From contig JAGWVT010000021.1 of the NCBI GenBank assembly GCA_018970765.1, positions 1 to 41,712 of the forward strand: a stretch of 41,712 bases of DNA, given 5' to 3'. Shown piece by piece: positions 8,176 through 19,556 of this stretch. Position 1 is the stretch's first letter. The number at the start of each line of letters is the position of its first letter. Source of the stretch: Actinomycetales bacterium. Its GTDB lineage: Bacteria; Actinomycetota; Actinomycetes; S36-B12. A program made the translations under genes and the position numbers. A model generated the notes under the pieces. It did no database searches and had not been told where the DNA came from. It was given only the letters and a program-made list of their open reading frames with translations.

Positions 8176-8967
8176 CTAGGCCTTGCCCGCGAGGACCCGG
8201 TAGCGCACGATTCCGACGAACTCGTCGGCGTCCAGGCTGGCGCCGCCCACGAGGGCGCCGTCGATATCTGGCCCCAGCATGATTTCGGCAATGTTGTTGG
8301 CCTTGACGGAGCCGCCGTAGAGAATCCGCAGGCTCTGCGCAACGGCCCCTGACCACGAATCGGCAAGAGCCTGCCGGATGGCGCCGCATACCTCTTGGGC
8401 GTCCTCCGGAGTGGCGACACGACCAGTGCCGATGGCCCAGACAGGCTCGTAGGCGATCACGCAGGAACCGACCTGATTGTCGCTGAGACCGGCAAGTGAT
8501 GCTCTGAGTTGCCCGAGGACGAACTCAACCTGAGAACCCGCTTCCCGGACTTCCAAAGGCTCACCCACGCACACGATCGGCGTCAAGCCCTGGCCCAAGC
8601 AGGCCTTGGCCTTGGCATTGACGACCGCGTCAGTTTCGTCGTGCATGGCTCGGCGCTCACTATGGCCGACGACAACCATGCTGCACCCCAACTTGGCGAG
8701 CATGCTGGCCGAGATCTCACCGGTGTATGCCCCGGATGCGTACATCGAGACGTCTTGAGCACCATATGCAATTTCGTACTTGTCCCCCTCAATCAGGGTC
8801 TGCACGCTTCGCAGATCAGTGAAGGGAGGCAGAATGACCACGTCAACCGCAGCAAAATCCTGTTCATTCAAGGTGAATGCGAGACGCTGTACGAGAGCGA
8901 TCGCTTCGAAGTGGTTGAGGTTCATCTTCCAGTTGCCGGCAATCAGAGGCTTGCGCTGCTCACTCAC
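8176..8967 (-). CDS. tpiA: triosephosphate isomerase
   Basis: Interconverts dihydroxyacetone phosphate and glyceraldehyde 3-phosphate in glycolysis. A complete TIM barrel of 263 residues: AGNWKMN near residue 10 with the catalytic lysine, VVVGHSERR with the catalytic histidine, [12 protein letters not shown] with the catalytic glutamate and the mobile loop, and phosphate-binding [10 protein letters not shown]. The start is a GTG that overlaps the stop of pgk by 4 bases (GTGA), so the two are translationally coupled. Confidence 0.98.
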   Translation of the reverse strand: MSEQRKPLIAGNWKMNLNHFEAIALVQRLAFTLNEQDFAAVDVVILPPFTDLRSVQTLIEGDKYEIAYGAQDVSMYASGAYTGEISASMLAKLGCSMVVVGHSERRAMHDETDAVVNAKAKACLGQGLTPIVCVGEPLEVREAGSQVEFVLGQLRASLAGLSDNQVGSCVIAYEPVWAIGTGRVATPEDAQEVCGAIRQALADSWSGAVAQSLRILYGGSVKANNIAEIMLGPDIDGALVGGASLDADEFVGIVRYRVLAGKA

Positions 8968-10178
8968 TGTTCGGTTCCCTCTTCCAATGCGGTAAGTCCG
9001 GGTAGTCGCTTTCCCTCGAGGAACTCAAGACTTGCGCCGCCTCCCGTGCTGATGTGGTCGAAATCGTTTTCCGGGATTCCCAGAAGTCGTATGGCCGCAG
9101 CCGAGTCGCCGCCACCGACGACCGAGAAGGCGCTGCTTGCCGCTATGGCGCGAGCGATCGCCTCGGTGCCAGCGGCGAACGGTGCCATCTCGAACACGCC
9201 CATGGGACCATTCCAAACTACCGTTCCTGCTGTATCGATCCTGCTTTGAAATGCCTCGACGGTCTGCGGGCCGATGTCCAAGCCACGCCAGCCTGGCGGA
9301 ATTTCACCGACCGGGACGGTTCGCACATGTGCGTCCGCGGAAAAGTCATCGGCAATGACCACATCAGATGGGAGTATGAGTGGGATTCCGCGTTGCTGAG
9401 CGCGCCGCATAAATTCCTGGGTGGCCGGAATCTGATCTGACTCCAGAAGTGAGTCGCCGACTTCGAAGCCCTGGCCGGCCAGAAATGTGAACGCCATACC
9501 CCCGCCGATGAGCAGGGCATCGACGCGCTCAAGGAGGTTGCCAATGACCCCCAACTTGTCACTGACCTTCGAACCGCCGAGGAGAACGACGAGCGGGCGC
9601 TGGGGATCATTGAGGATTCGGGTGAAGACTTCCGATTCGCCCCTGACAAGCAATCCGGGAGCACTTGGCAGCAGGTGCGCGACGTCGGTTACGGACGCTT
9701 GCTCGCGATGCACTACGCCGAAGCCGTCGCTTACGAAAGCGTCGGCGAGTGCGGCTAATTCGGCTGCCAGCGACTCTCGATCAGCGGCAGTCTTACTCGT
9801 CTCGCGGGCGTCGAATCGAATGTTCTCCAGCAGAATCACATCGCCGTCGTGCATGTTTGCCACGGCGGCCTGCGCCTTGGCACCCGTGATGTCTTCTACC
9901 AGCGGTACTGGCACGCCTAGCAATTCGGAGAGTCGAACCGCAACGGGGGCCAGTGAATAAGCCGGATTCGGTTCTCCCTTGGGTCGACCAAGGTGAGCGA
10001 CAAGGACCACCCGACACCCAGCAGCGCGCAACACGTCGATGGTTGGGATACAGGCCCGAATACGCCCATCATCGGTGATGGTTCGAGCACCATGAGCATC
10101 GGTTGTCATTGGAACATTCAGATCGACGCGCACCAGTACGCGACGACCTGAATGTGCCAGATCAGCCAGGGTTCGCAT
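8964..10178 (-). CDS. pgk: phosphoglycerate kinase
   Basis: Makes ATP from ADP and 1,3-bisphosphoglycerate. The 404-residue protein has the N-terminal substrate loop [23 protein letters not shown], the hinge/catalytic region [14 protein letters not shown], and the C-terminal nucleotide loop [10 protein letters not shown]. The start ATG at 10178 lies 6 bases after the gap stop; its own stop overlaps tpiA. It is the middle gene of the gap-pgk-tpiA unit. Confidence 0.98.
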   Translation of the reverse strand: MRTLADLAHSGRRVLVRVDLNVPMTTDAHGARTITDDGRIRACIPTIDVLRAAGCRVVLVAHLGRPKGEPNPAYSLAPVAVRLSELLGVPVPLVEDITGAKAQAAVANMHDGDVILLENIRFDARETSKTAADRESLAAELAALADAFVSDGFGVVHREQASVTDVAHLLPSAPGLLVRGESEVFTRILNDPQRPLVVLLGGSKVSDKLGVIGNLLERVDALLIGGGMAFTFLAGQGFEVGDSLLESDQIPATQEFMRRAQQRGIPLILPSDVVIADDFSADAHVRTVPVGEIPPGWRGLDIGPQTVEAFQSRIDTAGTVVWNGPMGVFEMAPFAAGTEAIARAIAASSAFSVVGGGDSAAAIRLLGIPENDFDHISTGGGASLEFLEGKRLPGLTALEEGTEQ

Positions 10179-10184
10179 GCTCGC

Positions 10185-11252
<1,068 letters not shown>

Positions 11253-11337
11253 TCAACCCAATCTTGGGACGACTGCAGATGTCGGGGCACGTGCAGTTGA
11301 TTTCGACCTAAGCCTAACCGCGTGTGTTACGGGAAGA

Positions 11338-12318
11338 TCACGCGAGAAGATGCTCGGACGTCAAGACCGACTCAGTGTCGGGGATCCCGAGTTCGGATGC
11401 ACGACGATCGGCAAGGGCAAGTAGTCTGCGGATGCGTCCAGCGATGGCGTCCTTGGTCATCGGAGGGTCCGCCAAGGCACCGAGCTCCTCAAGGCTCGCC
11501 TGCTGGTGTTGAACACGTAAGGTACCCGCAGCGCGCAGGTGGTCGGGGATCTCATCGCCCAGTATCTCCATTGCACGTTGCACTCGTGCACCAGCCGCCA
11601 CAGCTGCCCGCGCACTTCGTCGGAGGTTCGCATCGTCGAAATTCGCGAGTCGGTTCGCGGTCGCCCGCACTTCGCGTCGCATTCGACGTTCTTCCCATGC
11701 CAGGACTGCCTCATGTGCGCCCATCTGAGTGAGGATGGCCCCGATGGAGTCGCCGTCACGGATGACAACGCGATCTACACCCCGAACCTCGCGCGACTTT
11801 GCGGCAAGCCCCAATCTGCGGGCTGCGCCCACGAGCGCTAATGCAGCCTCGGGGCCAGGGCAGGTGATTTCAAGTGCCGCAGAGCGACCAGGTTCGGTCA
11901 GGGAACCGTGAGCCAAGAATGCACCGCGCCATGCTGCTGCGCAGTCGCATAGGCCACCGGACACGACCGATGCTGGAAGTCCACGCACCGGACGGCCACC
12001 TGCATCGACGATGCCAGTTTGACGGGCGAGGTCAGGGCCACCGTCAATGGCGCGCACGAGGTAGCGAGAGCCCTTGCGCAAACCAGCAGGTTGCACGAGG
12101 ACCACTTCACACTCCTGGGCGTATAACTCGGTGAGTTCACGCTTCAAGCGCCGGGCAATTGCACCTGCATCCACGTCGGCTTCTATGACAATTCGCCCAC
12201 CAACCAGGTGCAAAGCGCTCGCGAAACGGAGCAAGGCCGCAACTTCGGCCTTGCGACAGCAGGCCTTCGACACATTGACCCTACTGAGCTCATCCTTTAC
12301 CGCAGCCGTCATGGCCAT
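11338..12318 (-). CDS. whiA: sporulation/cell-division regulator WhiA
   Basis: DNA-binding protein related to LAGLIDADG homing endonucleases; in Streptomyces it controls sporulation septation together with WhiB, and it exists in most Gram-positives whether or not they sporulate. The 326 residues begin with the familiar [13 protein letters not shown], contain the degenerate endonuclease-like N-terminal domain, and end with a helix-turn-helix region of the WhiA type ([26 protein letters not shown]). The start could also be the ATG two codons later. It lies in the conserved uvrC-rapZ-yvcK-whiA order, 42 bases after yvcK. Presence does not prove that the organism sporulates. Confidence 0.96.
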   Translation of the reverse strand: MAMTAAVKDELSRVNVSKACCRKAEVAALLRFASALHLVGGRIVIEADVDAGAIARRLKRELTELYAQECEVVLVQPAGLRKGSRYLVRAIDGGPDLARQTGIVDAGGRPVRGLPASVVSGGLCDCAAAWRGAFLAHGSLTEPGRSAALEITCPGPEAALALVGAARRLGLAAKSREVRGVDRVVIRDGDSIGAILTQMGAHEAVLAWEERRMRREVRATANRLANFDDANLRRSARAAVAAGARVQRAMEILGDEIPDHLRAAGTLRVQHQQASLEELGALADPPMTKDAIAGRIRRLLALADRRASELGIPDTESVLTSEHLLA

Positions 12319-12360
12319 GCAGTGATCCTGCCATGACGGCCCAATGGCTCCGCTGCTCCC

Positions 12361-13371
12361 CTATCGCGCGGGTAGAGCCATGGCGGCTTCCAGCGCAATC
12401 GCCAACCGCGCTGGATCGTGGTAACCGGGTCTGGCGCCGTGGGCATAGCTCACCGGCTCCACCATGAGGGTTGCCCCAAGGTGCCTGCAGGCCGCCTCTA
12501 GTACCTCGGTTTCACGAGGTGAACTCAGATGGGATGGGTCCGCAACAACCACGTCAAAGCGCATGGTTGGTACGAGCTGAGTCAGGAAGCCCAGATGCTG
12601 ATCGAGAGCGGCTCCGGCCGTCTCGGGATCGCTGCGCTGGGCCAGATTCAGGACCATGATTCGCTGTGCCGAAGCGCCAGCCAACGCGGTGCCTAACTCC
12701 GGAATCAGAAGATGTGGAAGAACAGAGGTGTACCAAGACCCAGGGCCCATCACGATGGCATCGGCCTCGGCGATGGCTGCGAGTGCCTGCGGGCATGCCG
12801 GTGGGTCAGCGGGTTCCAGCATGATCCTGGTGATTTGCCCAGACGCAGTGGCCACGGCTACCTGGCCGCGTACTTGATGAATGTCCTGTGGGTTTGCGGC
12901 GTCGTATCCACGCACGTCCGCAACGATGTCGAGTGGCACAGCACTGCAGGGCAACACTCGCCCCTGGCTCTGCAGAAGGGTGGCTACCCAATCCAATCCC
13001 GTTACCGGATCCCCGGTAACTTCCCACAGTGCCGTGATCAGCAGGTTGCCGAGTGCATGGCCAGCAAGATCACCATCGCCTGCAAATCGATGCTGGAGGA
13101 CACGATTCCAGGTTCGACCCCATGCATCATCGGTGCAAAGTGCGGCAAGTGCCATGCGCAGATCGCCTGGTGGAAGTACTCCGAAATCGGCGCGAAGTCG
13201 CCCACTGGAGCCTCCGTCGTCGGCCACGCCGACCACCGCGGTGACGCGATCCGTGATCCGTCGCAGCGCACTCAACGTCGCAGCCAAGCCGTGCCCACCG
13301 CCGAGCGCAACGACGGATGGCCGCCCCTCGCCACCGGCCGATGTCAGGTTCTGCCAACTTCGAGTGGTCAT
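12361..13371 (-). CDS. yvcK: gluconeogenesis factor YvcK/GlmR family
   Basis: Member of the CofD/YvcK family; in Firmicutes it binds UDP-sugars and links carbon flux to cell-wall synthesis. The 336-residue protein shows the N-terminal nucleotide-binding loop VALGGGHGLAATLSALR, then VGVADDGGSSGRLR, DLRMALAAL, HALGNLLI and AIVMGPGSWYTSVLPHL, all typical. The open frame extends upstream into rapZ, but ATG 13371 overlaps the rapZ stop as ATGA, gives the normal length, and is taken as the start. Part of the rapZ-yvcK-whiA trio. Confidence 0.95.
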   Translation of the reverse strand: MTTRSWQNLTSAGGEGRPSVVALGGGHGLAATLSALRRITDRVTAVVGVADDGGSSGRLRADFGVLPPGDLRMALAALCTDDAWGRTWNRVLQHRFAGDGDLAGHALGNLLITALWEVTGDPVTGLDWVATLLQSQGRVLPCSAVPLDIVADVRGYDAANPQDIHQVRGQVAVATASGQITRIMLEPADPPACPQALAAIAEADAIVMGPGSWYTSVLPHLLIPELGTALAGASAQRIMVLNLAQRSDPETAGAALDQHLGFLTQLVPTMRFDVVVADPSHLSSPRETEVLEAACRHLGATLMVEPVSYAHGARPGYHDPARLAIALEAAMALPAR

Positions 13372-14225
13372 TCCCGACCCAAATCGCGATGAACCACGAT
13401 CGCGGGGACTCCTTGGGTTCTTAGGATTGTGGCTAGTGCCTCTGCTGTTGCCACACTTCGATGTTTGCCGCCGGTACATCCGATAGCCACGGTCAGATAC
13501 CGCTTGCCTTCGCGCAGGTACCCAGGCACGGTCTGCAGAATGAGTGCTACGTAGGAGTCCAGGAAGGCGCGCGCCTGAGGCAAAACCGCCTGGGCTACTC
13601 GGGGATCTTGCCCACTGAGCGGACGAAGTTGTTCATCCCAGTGTGGATTCCGCAGGAAGCGCATGTCGGCAACCAAATCAGCATCGACAGGGATCCCGTA
13701 CTTGAAGCCGAAGGAAAGTACAGTGGCATGCATTGCCAGTGGCTCATCAGCGCCGAAAGCGGCCTCGACCTTTCGACGCAAATCATGCACATTGAGATTC
13801 GAGGTGTCGATCACGACATCAGCTTGGGCGCGAAGGTCGCCCAGCATGGCGCGCTCGTCGTCAAGCCCATCAACGATCCGCCCCTGACCTTGCAGAGGGT
13901 GAGGCCTGCGGGAACTCTCGAACCTTCTCACCAAGACTTCGTCACTGGCTTCGAGAAATAGCGTGCGCACCCATAAGCCCGGATCATCTCGCAGCTCAGA
14001 AACCATTCTGTGCAGGTCCGCGAACAGTGCACGGCCACGCACGTCGACAACTACGGCGACTCGTTCACTATCCGTACGAGCGCGAGTGAGCTCGATGGCT
14101 TGCCTCAGGAGAGCAGGAGGGAGGTTGTCGATGACGAACCAACCGAGATCCTCCAAGGTGCGCGCGGCCGTGGATCGTCCTGCGCCCGAAATGCCGGTTA
14201 CCAGCGCGATCGGAAAGCGATTCAT
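13368..14225 (-). CDS. rapZ: RNase adapter RapZ / nucleotide-binding protein
   Basis: P-loop protein of the RapZ (YvcJ) family. In E. coli it directs RNase E to the GlmZ small RNA; in actinobacteria its target is not settled. Features: Walker A-like GISGAGRSTAA near residue 14 (R in place of the usual K, as I recall for many actinobacterial homologues), FVIDNLPPALL, VVDVRGRALF, and the C-terminal CTGGKHRSV motif. 285 residues is normal. The start overlaps the uvrC stop and the stop overlaps the yvcK start, both as ATGA, so uvrC-rapZ-yvcK are tightly coupled. Confidence 0.95.
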   Translation of the reverse strand: MNRFPIALVTGISGAGRSTAARTLEDLGWFVIDNLPPALLRQAIELTRARTDSERVAVVVDVRGRALFADLHRMVSELRDDPGLWVRTLFLEASDEVLVRRFESSRRPHPLQGQGRIVDGLDDERAMLGDLRAQADVVIDTSNLNVHDLRRKVEAAFGADEPLAMHATVLSFGFKYGIPVDADLVADMRFLRNPHWDEQLRPLSGQDPRVAQAVLPQARAFLDSYVALILQTVPGYLREGKRYLTVAIGCTGGKHRSVATAEALATILRTQGVPAIVVHRDLGRE

Positions 14226-16141
14226 GGCTCCTCGTTGAGGTTCGTGTGGATAACTGCGGCTAACCCCGGACCGATTCCTGGTACATCGCAGAGCTCCTCC
14301 AGCGACGCTGCGGCGACACGACGGACACTACCGAACTTCTTCAGTAGCGCTTGAGCGCGACGAGGACCTAGGCCAGGGATCGCATCCAACGCACCACCAC
14401 CCATGCGTCGGCCACGTTTGTTCCTATGCAGCCGAATTGCAGTGCGATGCGCTTCATCGCGTACACGTTGCACGAGATAGAGCGCCTCACTCCCCCGCGG
14501 AAGAATCACCGGTGACTCCTCGCCAGGAAGCCAAATTTCCTCAAGACGCTTGGCCAGGCCGGCAACCGGTACGTCGGTGATCTGCAGCTTCTGTAGGGCA
14601 GCGGCAGCCGCGTTAACCTGCGGTGAACCGCCGTCCACGAGGACGAGTCCGGGCGGATAGGCTCGATGTTCAAGATCGTCGCTCGTTTGCCCCTTCTCCC
14701 GATGTTCGGCCCTGTCGAAGGCCGCAGCGCGGTAGTTACGGAACCGGCGCGTGATGACTTCTGCTATCGCCGCTGGGTCATCGGCGGTCACTGTTGTGAT
14801 GGCATAACTTCGATAGTCGCGCTTCTTTGGCAGACCATCCTCAAACACCACGAGTGAAGCCATTGCATCCTGGCCTTGGGTGTTTGAGATATCAATGCAT
14901 TCGACGCGTAAAGGTGGCTCGTCAAGCTGCAGGGCGTGCTGTAATTCCTCCAGTGCGCGGCTTCGAGAGGTGAGATCACTTGAGCGTCGCAGGCTCTGCC
15001 GAGTGAGGATCCCTTCCGCGTTCGTAAGAGCGGTTGCCATAAGAGCGCGCTTATCGCCACGCTGCGGTACGCGGATGGTGACCGCGGCCCCACGTTGCGC
15101 ACTGAACCACGCTTCCCAAGCTGGCACTCCATCCGGAAGTGCGCTGACCAGGATTTCACGTGGGAATCGGGCATCGCGGGCCTGCAGGTCGAGCTCCGTT
15201 GCGGACGCGACCTTTGGGGTGTCATACAGGCGCTGCAGTGCCCGTTCAACGTAACCATTCACGGTTAAGTCTTCGGTCTTCTCGAGGGTAAATCCGCGCT
15301 CCCCGGTGATGCGCCCCTGGCGAACGAAGAAGGCTTGGACACCCGCCTCAAGGTCAGAGTCGGCAAGCGCGATGACGTCGGCATCCGTGGCATCTGGGAG
15401 CACCAGGGCGTTGCGTTCCAGGACACGTGCGAGCGCACCGATTCGATCACGATCCCTGGCGGCGGACTCAAATTCCTCGGTAGCAGCGTGTTCCCGCATC
15501 CGATGCTCGAGTTCGGTGAGATAGCGGTCACCTTGGCCTTGCAGGACCGAACAGAACTTCTCTGCGAGAACTCGATGGTCGTGAGCGTCAATCCATCCCA
15601 CGCAGGGTGCCGAGCACTTTTCGATATGCGCCAGCAGGCAGGGTCTGTTCTGCGATTTCGCCTGGCGAAACACGCCGTCCCGGCAAGATCGTATGGGGAA
15701 CACACGAAGCAGTTCTTCCATCGTTTCGCGTATCGCCCACGCATGTGCATATGGCCCGAAGTAGCGCGTTCCGGTGCGCTTGGCTTCCCTAACTACGCTC
15801 ACACGCGGATATTCGTCACGCATCGTCACTGCGAGATAGGGATAACTCTTGTCGTCCCGATACTTGACATTGAATCGCGGATCGAACTCCTTGATCCAGG
15901 AATACTCCAGTGAGAGTGCTTCAACCTCGGTATCGACGACGACCCAATCGATGTCAACGGCCTCCGTAACCATGGCACGAGTCCTGGGGTGCAATGTCTC
16001 CGGATCGGCAAAGTAGGAGGACAGGCGGCTGCGCAGATTCGTAGCCTTGCCAACATAAATAACTCGTCGGTTCCGATCCCAGAATCGATAGACACCTGCC
16101 GACGTGGGAATCTCGCCCGCCACAGGGCGGAACGAGGTCAC
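14222..16141 (-). CDS. uvrC: excinuclease ABC subunit C
   Basis: Nuclease of UvrABC nucleotide excision repair; cuts the damaged strand on both sides of a lesion. The domains follow the family order: N-terminal GIY-YIG nuclease (AGVYRFWDRNRRVIYVGKAT, with GVY and YVG forms), a UVR/UvrB-binding segment around EFESAARDRDRIGAL, a C-terminal RNase H-like nuclease (VECIDISNTQG, LVLVDGGSPQ), and tandem helix-hairpin-helix motifs (IPGLGPRRAQALLKKFG, VPGIGPGLA). 639 residues. It starts 2 bases after the Rieske gene stop, so it is likely expressed from the uvrA transcript; uvrB is encoded about 6 kb away. Confidence 0.97.
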   Translation of the reverse strand: MTSFRPVAGEIPTSAGVYRFWDRNRRVIYVGKATNLRSRLSSYFADPETLHPRTRAMVTEAVDIDWVVVDTEVEALSLEYSWIKEFDPRFNVKYRDDKSYPYLAVTMRDEYPRVSVVREAKRTGTRYFGPYAHAWAIRETMEELLRVFPIRSCRDGVFRQAKSQNRPCLLAHIEKCSAPCVGWIDAHDHRVLAEKFCSVLQGQGDRYLTELEHRMREHAATEEFESAARDRDRIGALARVLERNALVLPDATDADVIALADSDLEAGVQAFFVRQGRITGERGFTLEKTEDLTVNGYVERALQRLYDTPKVASATELDLQARDARFPREILVSALPDGVPAWEAWFSAQRGAAVTIRVPQRGDKRALMATALTNAEGILTRQSLRRSSDLTSRSRALEELQHALQLDEPPLRVECIDISNTQGQDAMASLVVFEDGLPKKRDYRSYAITTVTADDPAAIAEVITRRFRNYRAAAFDRAEHREKGQTSDDLEHRAYPPGLVLVDGGSPQVNAAAAALQKLQITDVPVAGLAKRLEEIWLPGEESPVILPRGSEALYLVQRVRDEAHRTAIRLHRNKRGRRMGGGALDAIPGLGPRRAQALLKKFGSVRRVAAASLEELCDVPGIGPGLAAVIHTNLNEEP

Positions 16142-16143
16142 AA

Positions 16144-16575
16144 TCAGCCCAGGGTGATCGCAGTGCCTTGAACCCGAATGGGTTCCGGCGCCAGCCCTTC
16201 GGTGGCCGGCCCGACGAGCACAGCGCCGTCAACGGCTGAAAAGCGCGAGCCATGACAGGGGCAGACAATTTCATTTTCGACGACCTGGTCGACCAGACAG
16301 CCCTGATGCGGGCAGATTGCCGTAAACGCCTTGTAGACGCCAAGTTCGGGTTGAGTCACCACAATGGCCGGATCTGGAATGACGACCCCACCGCCCTGGG
16401 GCACCTGCTCCACGGTTGCCAGAGCCTGCCCAGATGCCGCCGAACTCGCTGAGGCCACGTCAGAGACCTCGCTGCCAGGGCTGCATGCGCCCAACACGAC
16501 GACAGCGGCCGCGCCACCCCCCAGAGCCAGGACACCGCGACGCCCGATCTGACCTGCAACCTGCTCATGAGCCAT
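16144..16575 (-). CDS. Tat-exported Rieske [2Fe-2S] lipoprotein
   Basis: Small electron-transfer protein anchored outside the membrane. Twin arginines in IGRRGVLALGG (residues 12-13) followed by a hydrophobic stretch and lipobox LGAC (C31) indicate Tat export and lipidation. The Rieske ligands are C88 and H90 (CPHQGC) and C105 and H108 (CPCHGS), with C93 and C107 as the likely disulfide pair. About 143 residues from ATG 16575; an in-frame GTG at 16629 overlaps the uvrA stop as GTGA and would add 18 residues, so that start cannot be excluded. It is too small to be a cytochrome bc1 Rieske subunit; the redox partner is unknown. It lies between uvrA and uvrC, probably in one transcript. Confidence 0.9.
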   Translation of the reverse strand: MAHEQVAGQIGRRGVLALGGGAAAVVVLGACSPGSEVSDVASASSAASGQALATVEQVPQGGGVVIPDPAIVVTQPELGVYKAFTAICPHQGCLVDQVVENEIVCPCHGSRFSAVDGAVLVGPATEGLAPEPIRVQGTAITLG

Positions 16576-16625
16576 GTCGGGAGTCTGCCATGTGGAGCGA
16601 CCACGCGCGAATGACCGGGCCCGGG

Positions 16626-19466
16626 TCACGCCTTGAGTAGTTCACGCAGGAATGCCCCGGTGTGTGACTCGGCACTCGCAGCCACTTCTTCAGGGGTTCC
16701 GGTGGCAACCACCAGACCTCCGCCGGTTCCACCTTCAGGACCCATGTCAATCACCCAATCAGCGCACTTGACGACGTCAAGATTGTGCTCGATAACCACC
16801 ACGGTGTTGCCGCGATCGACAAGTGATTGAAGCACGGTGAGTAGTCGACGAACGTCCTCGAAGTGCAGTCCGGTCGTTGGTTCATCGAGCACGTAGATCG
16901 TTCGACCCGTTGCCCGTTTTTGAAGTTCGGCAGCAAGTTTCACGCGCTGAGCCTCACCGCCCGAAAGTGTCGGCGCGGACTGGCCCATGCGCACATAGCC
17001 CAGACCAACATCGACGAGAGTGCTGAGATGTCGGGAGATTGCCGGCACCGCAGCGAAAAACTCTAGTGCGGTTTCAATCGGCATATTTAGCACATCGGCA
17101 ATCGATTGACCCTTAAAGTGCACCTCCAGGGTGTCCCTGTTGTAGCGCGCGCCTTGACACACCTCGCACGGTACGTAGACATCAGGTAGGAAATTCATCT
17201 CGATTCGGATCGTGCCGTCACCGGCACAAGCCTCACAGCGTCCACCCTTGACATTGAAGGAAAACCGTCCTTGCAGATAGCCCCGGACCTTGGCTTCCTG
17301 GGTCTCCGCGAAGAGACGACGGATGTGATCGAAGACTCCCGTATACGTGGCGGGATTGCTACGCGGCGTACGACCGATGGGCCCCTGATCAACATGCACA
17401 ACTTTGTCGACATTCTCAAGCCCTGTCACCTTGCGGTGTCGACCAGGGGCTGTGCGTGCGTCGTTTAGCTCTCGAGCCAGGACCGAGAAAAGCACATCGT
17501 TGACAAGGGTGGACTTACCGGAGCCACTCACGCCCGTCACTGCAATGAAACAGCCGAGTGGAAACTCGACCGTGACATCCCTGAGATTGTGTTCGCTGGC
17601 ACCGTGCACCGTGATACGGCGGTCACTCACCGGCCGTCTAGTACTAGGTATGTCGATGGCTCGCTTGCCGTTGAGGTACTGACCAGTGAGCGAATCCGGG
17701 GTGTTTAAAAGTTGCTTCAGTGGGCCACTGGAGACGACCTGTCCGCCATGTTCACCAGCCCCAGGACCGATGTCGACGATCCAATCGGCTGTTCGTATGG
17801 TTTCCTCGTCGTGCTCGACCACGATCAAGGTATTGCCGAGGTCTCGCAATCGAACCAGAGTTTCGATCAATCGACGATTATCGCGCTGATGCAGGCCGAT
17901 ACTTGGCTCATCAAGCACGTAGAGAACTCCGACCAGGCCGGAGCCGATCTGGGTCGCCAGGCGTATGCGTTGCGCCTCACCACCAGCCAGAGTAGCCGCA
18001 GGTCGATCGAGCGAAAGATAATGCAATCCCACATCGACAAGGAATTTCAACCGCTCATTGACCTCCTTGAGGACTCGTGCTGCGATTGCGCTGTCCCGGT
18101 CGGAGAGACGTAGGTCGCTTAGAAATTGTGCGGCCGTGCCAATCGGCATAGCCGCAATATCCGCAATGGACACATCCTGAATCCGAACCGCAAGACTCAG
18201 CGGCTTGAGTCGGCTTCCGCCACAGGCGATGCAGGGAACTTCGCGCATAAAGCCTTCAAAGCGCTCCCGAGTCGCATCACTGTCCGCCTCGGAATGTCGT
18301 CGCTCAATGTACGGAATGACGCCCTCGTATGCCGTGGTGTACGAGCGTTGTCGTCCATATCGATTGCGGTACCTGACCTGAACTTCAAGATCGGTTCCGT
18401 GCAGCAGAATCCTCTTCGCCTTCGCTGACAGTCGACCCCATGGAACATCCATGTTGATGTCAGCCTCATGGCAGACCGATTCGACCAGTCGTCGGAAGTA
18501 GTCCGAGACGTTTCCGGCTGCCCAGGGAGCAATGGCCCCTTCGGCCAAGGTCAGTGAAGGATCGGGAACGACTAAATCAGCATCGACTTCGCGTCGAGTT
18601 CCCAGGCCCGCGCATTCAGGACAGGCACCGAATGGTGAGTTGAATGAGAAGGATCGTGGTTCTAGTTCTTCAAAACTGAGCCCATCCCGCGGACAAGCCA
18701 GGTGTTCGCTGAAGACACGCTCCCGATCTGAGCTGGTCTGGGGCAGATCGACGAATTCCAGAATCGTTAACCCGTGCGCAAGTCTCAGAGCGGTCTCGAC
18801 TGAGTCCGTCATTCGCTGCCGTGCTTCAGCCTTGACAGCGAGACGATCAACGACGACTTCTATGGTGTGCTTCTCCTGCTTTTTCAGCACCGGTACTTCG
18901 GTCAGCGCGTACACCACACCATCAACGCGAACTCGGGAGAACCCCTGAGCCTGCAGAGTTCTAAACAGCTCCTGGTACTCCCCCTTGCGTTCACGGATAA
19001 CCGGAGCCAGCACCTGAAAGCGTGTTCCTGTCGGCAGCGCAAGGATCTGATCGACGATCTGCTGAGGGGTCTGCCTGCTGATCGGATCACCGCAAATTGG
19101 ACAATGTGGCTGACCAATGCGCGCGAAAAGCAGCCGCAGATAATCGTAGACCTCCGTGATCGTGCCTACCGTGGACCTTGGATTACGGGATGTCGATTTC
19201 TGGTCGATCGATACGGCTGGCGATAGTCCCTCAATGAAGTCCACATCGGGTTTATCCATCTGCCCCAGGAACTGGCGAGCGTAGGCAGACAAACTCTCCA
19301 CATACCGGCGCTGTCCCTCGGCGAAGATCGTGTCGAAGGCCAAACTTGACTTGCCTGAACCGGAGAGGCCGGTGAAGACAATGAGGGCATCCCGAGGCAG
19401 ATCCAGAGAGATGTCCTTAAGGTTGTGCTCACGAGCACCTCGTACCACGAGTCGCTCCTGCACCAT
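16626..19466 (-). CDS. uvrA: excinuclease ABC subunit A
   Basis: Damage-recognition ATPase of nucleotide excision repair. 946 residues with two ABC ATPase halves: Walker A in [18 protein letters not shown] near residue 33 and in [18 protein letters not shown] in the second half; ABC signatures TLAGGEAQR and TLSGGEAQR; Walker [13 protein letters not shown] and [12 protein letters not shown]. Zinc-binding cysteine pairs are visible in CPICG, CPECAG and [14 protein letters not shown], as expected for UvrA. It heads the minus-strand run uvrA-Rieske-uvrC-rapZ-yvcK-whiA. The 90-base spacer to the divergent hydrolase is filled by 14-bp repeats; no actinobacterial LexA box is recognisable there. Confidence 0.98.
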   Translation of the reverse strand: MVQERLVVRGAREHNLKDISLDLPRDALIVFTGLSGSGKSSLAFDTIFAEGQRRYVESLSAYARQFLGQMDKPDVDFIEGLSPAVSIDQKSTSRNPRSTVGTITEVYDYLRLLFARIGQPHCPICGDPISRQTPQQIVDQILALPTGTRFQVLAPVIRERKGEYQELFRTLQAQGFSRVRVDGVVYALTEVPVLKKQEKHTIEVVVDRLAVKAEARQRMTDSVETALRLAHGLTILEFVDLPQTSSDRERVFSEHLACPRDGLSFEELEPRSFSFNSPFGACPECAGLGTRREVDADLVVPDPSLTLAEGAIAPWAAGNVSDYFRRLVESVCHEADINMDVPWGRLSAKAKRILLHGTDLEVQVRYRNRYGRQRSYTTAYEGVIPYIERRHSEADSDATRERFEGFMREVPCIACGGSRLKPLSLAVRIQDVSIADIAAMPIGTAAQFLSDLRLSDRDSAIAARVLKEVNERLKFLVDVGLHYLSLDRPAATLAGGEAQRIRLATQIGSGLVGVLYVLDEPSIGLHQRDNRRLIETLVRLRDLGNTLIVVEHDEETIRTADWIVDIGPGAGEHGGQVVSSGPLKQLLNTPDSLTGQYLNGKRAIDIPSTRRPVSDRRITVHGASEHNLRDVTVEFPLGCFIAVTGVSGSGKSTLVNDVLFSVLARELNDARTAPGRHRKVTGLENVDKVVHVDQGPIGRTPRSNPATYTGVFDHIRRLFAETQEAKVRGYLQGRFSFNVKGGRCEACAGDGTIRIEMNFLPDVYVPCEVCQGARYNRDTLEVHFKGQSIADVLNMPIETALEFFAAVPAISRHLSTLVDVGLGYVRMGQSAPTLSGGEAQRVKLAAELQKRATGRTIYVLDEPTTGLHFEDVRRLLTVLQSLVDRGNTVVVIEHNLDVVKCADWVIDMGPEGGTGGGLVVATGTPEEVAASAESHTGAFLRELLKA

Positions 19467-19496
19467 CTGCCTTTCCGCTGGTCGGTTACCTGTTCA

Positions 19497-19552
19497 GACC
19501 GCTGGGCTAACACCACTGGGCCCAAACCATTGGGGTCACACCACTAGGAGTA
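19497..19552. repeat. four 14-bp direct repeats in the uvrA/hydrolase divergent spacer
   Basis: Units start at 19497, 19511, 19525 and 19539 and share the core ACC-R/A-CTGGG: GACCGCTGGGCTAA, CACCACTGGGCCCA, AACCATTGGGGTCA, CACCACTAGGAGTA. The spacing is exactly 14 bases. The last unit contains the AGGAG ribosome-binding site of the plus-strand hydrolase gene. They could be an array of regulator sites or a slippage-derived array; sequence alone does not decide. Confidence 0.75.
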
Positions 19553-19556
19553 CGCA

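Noticed and set aside
12712-13392. A 226-codon plus-strand open frame inside yvcK
   Set aside because: It lies opposite a well-conserved YvcK protein and shows no motif or ribosome-binding site of its own.
13461-13961. A 166-codon plus-strand frame opposite rapZ
   Set aside because: rapZ on the other strand has all its family motifs; the antisense frame has none.
19467-19556. An SOS (LexA) box for uvrA
   Set aside because: No sequence close to the actinobacterial palindrome TCGAAC-N4-GTTCGA is visible; only an isolated GTTC occurs.
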